This document shows positions 27,303 to 36,503 of a stretch of 64,000 bases of DNA, piece after piece. The stretch spans positions 1-64,000 of the forward strand of contig NZ_JAANOY010000002.1 in the NCBI RefSeq assembly GCF_011320095.1. Reading direction: 5' to 3'. The stretch's first letter is position 1; every line of letters begins with the position of its first letter. This DNA is from Cognatiluteimonas telluris. Lineage in GTDB: Bacteria > Pseudomonadota > Gammaproteobacteria > Xanthomonadales > Xanthomonadaceae. Made by a program: the position numbers and the translations under genes. The notes beneath the pieces were generated by a model. The model was not told the DNA's origin. It saw nothing but the letters and a program-made list of their open reading frames with translations, and did no database searches.

Positions 27303-28074
27303 CGCCGCGCTCGACTTCGTGGTCGCGATTCCCGCGCGCTTTGCCGCGACCCGATTGCCGGGCAAGCCGCTGCGCCTGCTCGGCGGCGAGCCGCTGGTGC
27401 TGCATGTCGCCCGGCGCGCGCTCGCGGCCGGCGCGCGTGACGTCTGGGTCGCTGCCGACGACGAGCGCATTGCCGCTGCGCTCGCCGGCAGTGGCGTGCG
27501 GGTCGCGATGACTTCGTCGGACCACGCCTCGGGCAGCGATCGCCTTGCCGAATGCGCGCGCTGCGCCGGCTGGAGCGACGACACCATCGTGGTCAACCTG
27601 CAGGGCGACGAACCCTTTGCGCCGGCGGCCGGCATCCGTGCCGCGGCCTCGGCGCTGCATGCGTGCACCGCGCCGATGAGCACCCTGGCCACGCCGATCG
27701 AGGATGCGCGCCAGTTGTTCGATCCCAACGTCGTCAAGCTGGTGCGGGCAGGCAACGGCAACGCGCTGTATTTCAGCCGCGCGCCGATTCCGTGGGCGCG
27801 CGACGCCTTCGCCGCCGATCGCGCCACGCTGCCACCTGGCATCGCCTGGCTGCGCCACATCGGCCTGTATGCCTACCGCGCGGGCTTCCTGCAGTATGTC
27901 GCCGCGATGCCGCCGGGCCGGCTGGAGCAGGCCGAATCGCTGGAGCAGCTGCGGGTGCTCGAAGCGGGATTCGACATCCGCGTCGAACTCAGCCCGGAGC
28001 CGTTTCCGCCCGGCGTGGATACCCAAGAGGACCTCGCGCGTGCCGAGCGCCATCTGCGCCAGCATCCGGGCTAG
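27292..28074 (+). CDS. kdsB: 3-deoxy-manno-octulosonate cytidylyltransferase
   Basis: 260 residues from the ATG at 27292, which brings [19 protein letters not shown], the nucleotide-binding start of the family, to residues 9-27. [14 protein letters not shown] and [10 protein letters not shown] are further conserved blocks. Activates Kdo with CTP for transfer to lipid A. The small ycaR/Trm112-like gene often found between lpxK and kdsB is absent; the two genes overlap. Confidence 0.93.
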   Translation: MSTDAALDFVVAIPARFAATRLPGKPLRLLGGEPLVLHVARRALAAGARDVWVAADDERIAAALAGSGVRVAMTSSDHASGSDRLAECARCAGWSDDTIVVNLQGDEPFAPAAGIRAAASALHACTAPMSTLATPIEDARQLFDPNVVKLVRAGNGNALYFSRAPIPWARDAFAADRATLPPGIAWLRHIGLYAYRAGFLQYVAAMPPGRLEQAESLEQLRVLEAGFDIRVELSPEPFPPGVDTQEDLARAERHLRQHPG

Positions 28075-28125
28075 ACGCGCGGCGATGGCATAATCGGTCC
28101 CTCGCGCGCGCATCCTGGAGCCGCC

Positions 28126-29580
28126 ATGGCCACGGCCACCATCCAGTCGGGCGGCCCGGTCCGCGAACTGCCGCAGGCACTCGAATGGTTGAACCTGGCG
28201 CAACCGGCAAGATTGTCGGAGCTGCGCGGGCGCGTGTGCGTGCTGGCCTTCGTCAATTCCGGCTCGACCTGGTCGCTGCAGTGCCTGGAGACCCTCGCGT
28301 GGCTGCAGAAGCGGTACCGGTTGTCGCTGCAGGTGCTGGCGATCGACGTTCCGCGGTTCGACCATGAACGCGACCGCCGGCGGATGGCGCAGCGAGCCGC
28401 GCGATACGAGTTCGGGTTTCCGATCGCGCATGATCGCGACTGGGTCGCCTGGCAGCAGTACGGGATCGATGCCTGGCCGACGCTGCTGCTGGTCGATGCC
28501 GAAGGCAACGAGCGCGGTCGCATCGTCGGCCGCGGCGAGGGGCGAGGTTCCAGCCGCGCACTGGAAGGCACGGTCGGGCAGCTGCTGGCCGAGCAGGCGC
28601 ACCTGCTCGCCGGTACGCCTGCGGTCGAACTGCGGCCGCTCGCCGAGCCCGACATGCCGCTGCGTTTTCCGATGGGCCTGGCGGTCGCAGGCAAGTATCT
28701 GTACGTCGCCGACAGCGGCCACCACCGCGTGCTCGAATGCGACCATGCCGGACGCGTGTTGCGGCAATTCGGCACCGGGCGCCTGGGTTTCCATGATGGT
28801 TCAACCGAGAGCGCCTCCTTTTCCCGCCCGCAGGGTCTGGCACTGGGGCACGGCGCGTTGTATGTGGCCGATACCGGCAACCATGCCGTACGCCGCATCG
28901 ACCTGCGCAGCGGCGAGGTGCTGACGCTGCTGGGCGCCGGCCGCGCGGGAGCGCCACGCAAAGGCCAGGTGGCCACGGCGGATGCGGTCGCGCTGGACCA
29001 TCCGCAGGCGATCGCGCTGGTCGACGACATGCTGTTCGTCGCCTGCAGCGGCGACAACAGGCTGTGGCAATACCAGCTGGGCACCCGCGAGCTGCAGCTT
29101 GCGGCCGGCTCGGGCCTGCTCGACGTGATCGATGGCGCCGGCGGCGAGGCGGCCTTCGCCGAGCCGATGGCCCTGGCGTCCGTGCAGCAGCTGCTCTACG
29201 TGTGCGATGCCGCCGGATCGGCGATCCGCAGCTTCAATGTCCGCAACCGCCAGGCGGTCACATTGCTGGGGCAGGGCCCCTGGGAACACGGACGCACCGA
29301 TGGCCTGCGCAGCCACGCGCTGCTGCAGCATCCGCATGCGATCGCGCTGGATCCCGGCGCGCCGTTGCTGTGGATCGCGGACACCGGCAACAACCTGCTT
29401 CGCACGCTGCGCCTGGGTGGCGGGCAACTGGACACGGTCGCGCTGTCGCAGCCGCTGCACGGTCCCTGTGGGTTGGCGGTGGCCGACGGCATCGCCTGGA
29501 TCGCGGACACCCATGCACATGCGATCCTGAGGCTCGAGATCGCCAGCGGCGCCTTGCATCGCGTTCCGGTCGGCGAGTGA
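28126..29580 (+). CDS. Thioredoxin-like / NHL-repeat protein
   Basis: 484 residues. N-terminal thioredoxin-like domain (about 15-165) and a C-terminal NHL beta-propeller (about 185-484) with repeated units such as YLYVADSGHHRVLECD, LYVADTGNHAVRRID and LLWIADTGNNLLRTL. The domain order matches NHLRC2-like proteins. The expected active-site CxxC is WSLQC here (W49, S50, C53), so the first Cys is Ser and dithiol redox activity is unlikely. No signal peptide, hence cytosolic. Role unknown. GGAG is 6 nt before the ATG. It ends 7 bp before uvrC. Confidence 0.8.
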   Translation: MATATIQSGGPVRELPQALEWLNLAQPARLSELRGRVCVLAFVNSGSTWSLQCLETLAWLQKRYRLSLQVLAIDVPRFDHERDRRRMAQRAARYEFGFPIAHDRDWVAWQQYGIDAWPTLLLVDAEGNERGRIVGRGEGRGSSRALEGTVGQLLAEQAHLLAGTPAVELRPLAEPDMPLRFPMGLAVAGKYLYVADSGHHRVLECDHAGRVLRQFGTGRLGFHDGSTESASFSRPQGLALGHGALYVADTGNHAVRRIDLRSGEVLTLLGAGRAGAPRKGQVATADAVALDHPQAIALVDDMLFVACSGDNRLWQYQLGTRELQLAAGSGLLDVIDGAGGEAAFAEPMALASVQQLLYVCDAAGSAIRSFNVRNRQAVTLLGQGPWEHGRTDGLRSHALLQHPHAIALDPGAPLLWIADTGNNLLRTLRLGGGQLDTVALSQPLHGPCGLAVADGIAWIADTHAHAILRLEIASGALHRVPVGE

Positions 29581-29587
29581 GCCGCGC

Positions 29588-31575
29588 ATGACCGATGAAG
29601 CCTCCGGGCCGGCCTCCGACGCCTCGCCCGCCACCGCACCGGCCCCCGCGGCGCCCTTCGACGGCAAGGCGTTCGTCCGCGCCCTGAGCAATGCGCCGGG
29701 CGTGTACCGGATGTTCGCGGCCGACGGCGGTGCGCTTTACGTCGGCAAGGCGGGCGCGCTGCGCAAGCGCGTGGCGAGCTATTTCAATGCCACGCCCAAG
29801 GCCGCGCGCACCGCGGCGATGCTGTCGCAGGTCGCGCGCATGGAAGTTGTCGTCACCCGCAGCGAGGCCGAGGCGCTGCTGCTGGAAAACCAGCTGATCA
29901 AGTCCACGCACCCGCGTTACAACGTGCTGCTGCGCGACGACAAGAGCTATCCCTACGTGCTGCTCACGCAGGAACCGTGGCCGCGGCTGGCCATGCATCG
30001 CGGCGCGCGCGCGGTCCCCGGGCGCTACTTCGGGCCGTACCCGGGCGTCGGTGCGGTGCGTGAGACGCTCAACCTGATGCACCGGCTGTTCAAGCTGCGC
30101 AGTTGCGAGGACAGCGTGTTCCGCAACCGCTCGCGGCCGTGCCTGCAATACCAGATCGGGCGTTGCAGCGCGCCGTGCGTGGGGCTGGTGCCCGCGCGCG
30201 AGTACGCCGAATCGGTGCGTCGCGTCGGCCTGTTCCTGGACGGCCGCAGCGACGAACTCACGCGAGAGCTCGACCAGGCGATGGCGGCGTCGAGCGAGCG
30301 GCTGGACTTCGAAGAGGCCGCGCGCATCCGCGACCTGATTGCTGCGATCCGCAAGCTGCAGGCGCGGCAGTATGTCGACGGCCGCGCCGCCGACCTCGAT
30401 GTGCTCGCCTGCGCGATGAGTGGCAGCCACGCCTGCGTGCTGCTGCTCGCGTTCCGCGACGGACGCAACCTGGGCACGCGTGCGTTCTTCCCGAAAACCA
30501 ACGGTGTCGACAACGCGGCGGAAGTACTGTCGGCATTCGTGTCGCAGTACTACGCCGAGCAACCGGCGCCGGGGGAGATCGTGCTGGATCGGGACATCGA
30601 AGATCGCGAGCTGCTGCAGGAAGTCTTCTCCACCGCCGCCGGCAAGCGCGTGGCGATCAAATGCAGCGTGCGCGGCGAGCGCGCGGGTTATCTCGATCTG
30701 GCCACGCGCAATGCGGAGATCGCGCTCGCCACCGAGCTCGGCAGCCAGGCCTCGCAGCAGGCGCGGCTGGAATCGCTGCGCGAGCTGCTAGGGCTGATCG
30801 AACTGCCATCGCGGATCGAGTGCTTCGACATCAGCCACACCATGGGCGAGGCGACCGTCGCCTCCTGCGTCGTCTTCGATGCCAACGGCCCGGCGCGCGG
30901 GCAGTACCGCCGCTACAACATCGCCGGCATCGAGCCCGGCGACGACTACGCGGCGATGCACCAGGCGCTGGAGCGGCGGTTCCGGCGCGCGGTCGAGGCG
31001 GGCGCACTGGCGGGAGGCGATGCCGGCGCGCGTGCGGAAAGCGCGCGCGGCTCACGCAGCGATGCGGTGCTGCCGGACATCCTGCTGATCGACGGTGGCG
31101 CTGGGCAGGTGGCGCAGGCGCGCGACGTGCTCACCGGATTGGGCATCGACAGCGTGGTGCTGGTCGGCGTGGCCAAGGGCGAAGGCCGGCGCGCCGGGCA
31201 TGAGGCGTTGCTGTTGCCGGACGGGCGCGAAATCCGCCCCGGCCCCGAGTCGCAAGGCCTGCAACTGGTGCAGCAGGTCCGCGACGAAGCACATCGCTTC
31301 GCCATCACCGGCCATCGCGGACGCCGGCAGAAGGTGCGCAACACCAGCCGCCTGGAAGACATCCCCGGCATCGGCCCGCGCCGACGCGCTAACCTATTGC
31401 GACATTTCGGCGGACTCGGTGGGCTCAAGGCCGCGGGCGCCGAGGAAATCGCCCGCGTCGAGGGCATCAACGCCGCATTGGCCGAACGCATCTATGCCAG
31501 CCTGCATGGGCTGCCGGTGGCGGAGGCAGGCGGCAGTCCGGAGTCGCGCCAGGCAACGAGCGGGAGCAGTACACA

Positions 31576-31579
<4 letters not shown>
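29588..31579 (+). CDS. uvrC: Excinuclease ABC subunit C
   Basis: 663 residues, longer than the usual ~610 because of an Ala/Pro-rich N-terminal extension and an insert near 475-500. GIY-YIG nuclease domain at about 27-105 (APGVYRMF and ALYVGKAGALRKR), UVR/UvrB-binding helix pair near 215-255, RNase H-like nuclease domain (FDISHTMGEATVASCVVF, DILLIDGGAGQ), and C-terminal tandem helix-hairpin-helix (DIPGIGPRRRANLL). It makes both incisions in nucleotide excision repair. Its stop overlaps the pgsA start codon. Confidence 0.94.
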
Positions 31580-32286
<707 letters not shown>

Positions 32287-32384
32287 GGTTTCATGTTGCA
32301 CAGGGCAGATCGCGATAACAGCCGCGCTCCGCCCTCGACCCGCCGCTTCGCGGCGCGTCGGCGGCACGCTCCATGCCGGAGCGC

Positions 32385-32408
32385 AAAGCCTCGGCTCGCC
32401 GGGGCTTT
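32385..32408 (+). terminator. Terminator-like hairpin after tRNA-Gly
   Basis: AAAGCCTCGG, CTCG loop, CCGGGGCTTT: a 10-bp stem with one G-T pair and the T's within the stem. No long U-tract follows. Confidence 0.45.
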
Positions 32409-32464
32409 GTCGTATTTGCGGTTGAAAAAGCCGGCGCCTTGCGCCAGCCTTGTTGTCAGTCACC

Positions 32465-32538
32465 GGCCGGGTGGCAGAGTGGTTATGCAGCGGACTGCAA
32501 ATCCGCGTACGCCGGTTCAATTCCGACCTCGGCCTCCA
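32465..32538 (+). tRNA. tRNA-Cys(GCA)
   Basis: 74 nt with CCA. Acceptor GGCCGGG/CTCGGCC, discriminator U, anticodon loop CTGCAAA (anticodon GCA). The T stem has one C-A mismatch (GCCGG/CCGAC). Confidence 0.94.
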
Positions 32539-32554
32539 ATCAGCACTTCGCTCG

Positions 32555-32579
32555 AATCCCGGCCTGCGCCGGGATTTTT
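32555..32579 (+). terminator. Rho-independent terminator between tRNA-Cys and tRNA-Leu
   Basis: AATCCCGGC, CTGC loop, GCCGGGATT, then further T's. A 9-bp perfect stem ending in a TTTTT run, 16 bp after tRNA-Cys and 35 bp before tRNA-Leu. Confidence 0.75.
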
Positions 32580-32614
32580 GTTTGCCGCCACGCTGGTGCA
32601 CCATGTGCCGCGCC

Positions 32615-32701
32615 GCCCGGATGGCGAAACTGGTAGACGCAAGGGACTTAAAATCCCTCACCTGAAAGGGTATGTGGGTTCGATCCCCACTCCGGGCACC
32701 A
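32615..32701 (+). tRNA. tRNA-Leu(TAA)
   Basis: 87 nt with CCA and a class II variable arm. Acceptor GCCCGGA/TCCGGGC, anticodon TAA in GGACTTAAAATCCC. Equivalent of E. coli leuZ by order. The 260 bp that follow hold no gene I can support, only short GGCGATGG/GGCGTTGG-like tandem runs around 32860-32905. Confidence 0.96.
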
Positions 32702-32961
32702 GAGCCGTCGGCGCAGCCGTGGTTCCTTCGCGGGCGGCGCGCTGTGGATCGCTGCGGCTGTGGCGGAGCGGTTCGCTACCGACTCCAGTCACCAATGCCA
32801 TCCGTGCTGCTTCGCTTGCCTGGTCTGGCTGGCGCGCCACGCGAATGAGGTCCGGCAGGCGATGGGGATGGCGATGGCGTGGGCGTTGGCGTTGGCGGTA
32901 GCCAAGACGAGGGCTCGCTGGCTGCATCGGGCAGACCTGGTGGTTCGACGGCACCGCTGTG

Positions 32962-35949
32962 CTACTTCACCTCGAACTCCCCGACGAAGATGGTTTCCTT
33001 CTTGTCCTTCAGCCGCAGGACCACGGTCTTTTCCTGTTGCGAGCGCGTGCCGAAACCACTGCTCAACCACAGTTGCAGGGTGGTGGCGTCAGTGAGGACC
33101 TGCTGGCGGTCGCCGAAATAATTGGCTTCCACCTTGTAGATCCCGGGCTTGGGATGGCGCAGCACGAATTCCTCTGGGCCGTAGCCGCCGGTGAAGTCGG
33201 GCGACATGTGCCCGCCCTGGTAGGTGTCGCGGTGGCCGTAGTACGCGCGCTCACCGTTGGGGTCGGTGACCCACAGGTCGATGTCGGTGTCGTCGGCATC
33301 CCAGCTCAGGACCGCTCGCAGGCCCAGCGGCAAGTGGGTGAGCAGCGCCGGATCGATCGCGCGCGTGTCCAATGCTTTGGGTGCGGTATCGACGATGGCG
33401 TTCAGCTCGGCCAGCGCGGTGACCTCGATGCCGGGGAAGCGGCCGTCCCAGGTTCCGGTCGCCACTTCATACAGCAGCTCGATCGCGCGTTGCCGGTGCC
33501 CGAGCGCGGCATGGGCGAGCCCGAGGTCGCGGTAGCTTTGCGGCTCTTCCGGCGCCATCGCCAGCACCTGTTCCAGCACCGGGATGGCAAGCGCGGTCTT
33601 GCCCGACTGCAACAGTCGGTAGGCGAGCACGCGCAGCACCTGGCGGTTGTCGAGGTCGAGCTCGGCGAGGTTGGACAGCACCCGCAGCGCGAGCGCGGGT
33701 TGTCCCTTGTCGAACAGCACCTGCGCGGCATCGAGATAGAACGCACTGCCGGCCGGCGCATGCGCACGCTCGTCGAGGTACACGGCGTATGCGTGGGTGC
33801 TGTCGGCAAGGCGCAACCGGCGGGCCTGCTTCGAATCCGGGCGCCACGGTGTCAGTGCAATCTGCGTGTTGGCGCCTTCCGCCGGTTCGGCCTCGGACCG
33901 CTGGACCCTGGCTCCGGTGACCATGATGCTGTCCAGGCTGGTGTTCGCGCTGGCCTGGCGCGCTGGCGCGGGCGGGGGCGGCGGCGTCGGCATCGTCGTC
34001 ATCGGTGCGGGCGCTTCCCGCACGACCGGCGCCTCCGCGGAGGCGGCATCGACCCCTGCATCCGTGGCTTGCGCCCGTGCATGTTCCGCGTCGGCTCGTG
34101 TGGCCGCCGCGGCGTCGGTTTTGGCGGGCTTGGGCGCCGGCGGCGCGCCCTTCGGGAAAGCCTGCGACCACCACGCCACGCGCGCCTGCCATTGCCCGCG
34201 CACCGACGCCAACTGCTCGCGACGGGCGAGCGCGTCGGCGTCGGCATCGGCGCGCACGAGCAGGGCATGGGCGGCGGCGAGTTCAGGCGGCGGCGCGATG
34301 TGGTAATGCAGGTAATCCTCGACGCGCTCGAGCACGATCAGCGAGCTCTGCGGCGTGACCATGTGGAAGTCGTGGCCCAGCGCGCTGATGGCGGCGCGGT
34401 TGGCATCTGGCTCCTGCTGCAGTTGGGCAAGTCGGTAGCGCGCCCAGGTGCGCGCGGCAAGATCGCTTTCGACGGCGTGGGACAGGTCGACGGTGATCTC
34501 GCGCGCGCCCGTCGGCGTGTCGAGCGTCAGTTGCAGGTGCGCATTGGCTTCGCGCAGGCGGCCGGTGATGCGCAGCATGCCGTCGGCCGGATCCGGCGTT
34601 TCGACCAGCAGGTCGCTGGCGCCAACGCCATCGAGCGTGCGCAGGCGCGGGCCGTCACTGAGCAATGCGGCCGTGGCGGCGGGTAGATCCCCGCTGTCAT
34701 CCAGCGTCAGCGCACGCCCGCCGCGTGCGATGGCGAGGCCGTACAGGCGCACTCCGTCGCCGGCGACGCCGGCGCGGATGGTGTACAGCCGCTGGCGCGG
34801 AGCGAACGTCGGGAACGGTGCGTCGCCGTAATCGAACAGGCCATCTCCAAACAGCAGGTAGTCGCCGATCTCGCGATCTGGCGTCCAGCCGCCGGCCGTG
34901 GTCGCGCCGTCGTATTGCGTGGAGGCAAGCTCGCGGCGCAGCGCGCTCCAGTCGCCGTCCCGGACATGGAAGTGGCGCGGGGGTTCGACAACGTCGCGCA
35001 GGCGCAGAAGGCTGACGTCGACTGTGCCGGCGGCGCGGAAGTAAGCGCCGAGCAGCGCGAATTCCAGGTCGTGTGCGCGGCGGGCGCCGGACAGCGAACT
35101 GTCCCAGAGCAGGCCGATGCGGGCGGGCAGGTGGCGCTGCCGCAGCAAGGACGTGACCGGCGTACCTGCGCTGGCTTCGGTCGCGATGGGCACGTCGGCG
35201 ACGAAGTAGCGCACGCCCTGGAGCGACTGCGCCTGCACCGCGGGTCGGGCCGTCGCCGGAAGCACCAGCGTGAGGCCGCGCGCTGGCTCGAAGTCGCCGC
35301 GCGACAGCGACAGCGTCCACGCGCCATCGCCGCTTGGGCGCAGTGCCACCGGCCGCAGCAGTCCCTGAACGACCGGCGCGGTCGCGGAATGGATCTCGAT
35401 GGCGAGCGTTGGCAAGGTGGCGGCGAACTGCAGCGGCAGCGTCATCGTCGGCGCACGACCGCCGGGAAGGCTCTCGGCCAGCGTCATCGCGACACGCCGG
35501 GTCCCGCCAGGCGCGAAGGGATAGATGCGCAGGCGGAAGGCGTCGCCGGCCGTCTGTTCCAACAGGCCGGGATCGGCGCCGCGACGCTCGATCGCTTCGA
35601 ACACCTGCCGGCCGCGGGTTTTTTCCACCGGCACCGCGTCGCGCATCCGGCCGTCGACATCGAGTGCGAAGCCGACGACCTGCTGTCCGGGTCGCAGCGG
35701 GAATTGCAGGTTGCCTTCGAGCACGCGCGAGTTGGGATTGGCGAACGTCATCCGCAGGGTGGTCTGCGCCTGTCCTGCGCCAATGTCGATCCGCACCGCG
35801 GCGGCTTCAAGCGCCACCGGGCGCGCACCGGCAGCGACCGCGACGAGCACGGGCCGCGGTCGCGGCTTGATGTCCTGCGCATGCAGCGGCACCGCGCCCG
35901 GCAGCAGGCCGGCGAGCAGGGCGGCAATGGTCACGAGGATCAAGCGCAT
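32962..35949 (-). CDS. Secreted VIT/VWA-like/TPR/DUF2135 protein
   Basis: 995 residues from the ATG at 35947-35949; signal peptide 1-24 (ending PLHAQ). Domains by residue: VIT (vault/inter-alpha-trypsin) about 30-155 with FANPNSRVLEGNLQFPL; a VWA-like region about 275-440 with LLWDSSLSG (DxSxS at D283, S285, S287); a Pro/Ala-rich linker about 595-670; LDSIMVTGARVQRSE at about 672-686, which looks like the N-terminal plug/TonB-box sequence of TonB receptors; TPR-like helices about 725-835; and DUF2135 about 880-990. Periplasmic or surface function unknown; VIT-VWA proteins commonly mediate protein interactions. Monocistronic or with the GYF_2 gene 68 bp upstream. Confidence 0.8.
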   Translation of the reverse strand: MRLILVTIAALLAGLLPGAVPLHAQDIKPRPRPVLVAVAAGARPVALEAAAVRIDIGAGQAQTTLRMTFANPNSRVLEGNLQFPLRPGQQVVGFALDVDGRMRDAVPVEKTRGRQVFEAIERRGADPGLLEQTAGDAFRLRIYPFAPGGTRRVAMTLAESLPGGRAPTMTLPLQFAATLPTLAIEIHSATAPVVQGLLRPVALRPSGDGAWTLSLSRGDFEPARGLTLVLPATARPAVQAQSLQGVRYFVADVPIATEASAGTPVTSLLRQRHLPARIGLLWDSSLSGARRAHDLEFALLGAYFRAAGTVDVSLLRLRDVVEPPRHFHVRDGDWSALRRELASTQYDGATTAGGWTPDREIGDYLLFGDGLFDYGDAPFPTFAPRQRLYTIRAGVAGDGVRLYGLAIARGGRALTLDDSGDLPAATAALLSDGPRLRTLDGVGASDLLVETPDPADGMLRITGRLREANAHLQLTLDTPTGAREITVDLSHAVESDLAARTWARYRLAQLQQEPDANRAAISALGHDFHMVTPQSSLIVLERVEDYLHYHIAPPPELAAAHALLVRADADADALARREQLASVRGQWQARVAWWSQAFPKGAPPAPKPAKTDAAAATRADAEHARAQATDAGVDAASAEAPVVREAPAPMTTMPTPPPPPAPARQASANTSLDSIMVTGARVQRSEAEPAEGANTQIALTPWRPDSKQARRLRLADSTHAYAVYLDERAHAPAGSAFYLDAAQVLFDKGQPALALRVLSNLAELDLDNRQVLRVLAYRLLQSGKTALAIPVLEQVLAMAPEEPQSYRDLGLAHAALGHRQRAIELLYEVATGTWDGRFPGIEVTALAELNAIVDTAPKALDTRAIDPALLTHLPLGLRAVLSWDADDTDIDLWVTDPNGERAYYGHRDTYQGGHMSPDFTGGYGPEEFVLRHPKPGIYKVEANYFGDRQQVLTDATTLQLWLSSGFGTRSQQEKTVVLRLKDKKETIFVGEFEVK

Positions 35950-36017
35950 GGGTGATCGTCCGGCAGGCAAGTGGCGGCTAGGAACGGAGCGTGGGCAACG
36001 ATGGGGTTACGGCTGCA

Positions 36018-36182
36018 TCAATCGCGGCAGTCGGCCGGCAGCCGGTCGGCAAAACCATCGCGCCACACATCGCTGTCGCCGCGCAGCTGCCGGGACGCCA
36101 GCGCGCCATGCACGAATGCTTCGTCCACCGGACCGCGCTGGGCGCCGCTGGCGTCGAGATAGAACCACTGGATCCCCGGCAT
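36018..36182 (-). CDS. Single-domain GYF_2 (DUF4339) mini-protein
   Basis: 54 residues from an ATG with GGGGAAGGAA directly upstream. WFYLDASGAQRGPVDEAFV, then ALASRQLRGDSDVWRDGF, is a complete GYF_2 repeat (WYYxxxGxxxGPxS...G.I..D..VWR.G). GYF_2 domains usually sit before a membrane region and are thought to bind proline-rich sequences; here nothing follows it. No signal peptide. Role unknown. The 320 bp upstream, up to the divergent UDP-sugar dehydrogenase gene, holds no other gene I can support. Confidence 0.68.
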   Translation of the reverse strand: MPGIQWFYLDASGAQRGPVDEAFVHGALASRQLRGDSDVWRDGFADRLPADCRD

Positions 36183-36503
36183 TTCCTTCCCCTGTGTGAT
36201 CGGACGTCCCCGTCGCGTCCGATGCATCCCCCGATGCCCGGACCGTGCGCAGATGGCGCGTGGCCAGTGTCGCGGACTTCGTCGCAGCCACCAAGGGCGG
36301 ATTCGATAACGCAACGCCGGTTGGGCCAGGTCCGTGCGGATCGAATGGGGTTCTTGCGGCCAATGAGTCGACGCATGCCCGTATTCGATGGGTGCCAGGC
36401 CGGGCGACGCCAGTCGCGGCACTGCGATCGGGGGGCGGTAGCAATGCGCTTTGACAGCCGCCGCGCGTGGTGCACCATGGCAGCCGGACCAAGGGGATGT
36501 CGC

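Noticed and set aside
32702-32961. Possible fourth tRNA or small RNA after tRNA-Leu
   Set aside because: A GGCGGAGCGGTT-like string resembles a tRNA start, but no cloverleaf can be completed.
36245-36454. A 69-codon plus-strand frame in the gap before the UDP-sugar dehydrogenase
   Set aside because: No ribosome binding site, no recognisable domain, and composition like the shadow frames.
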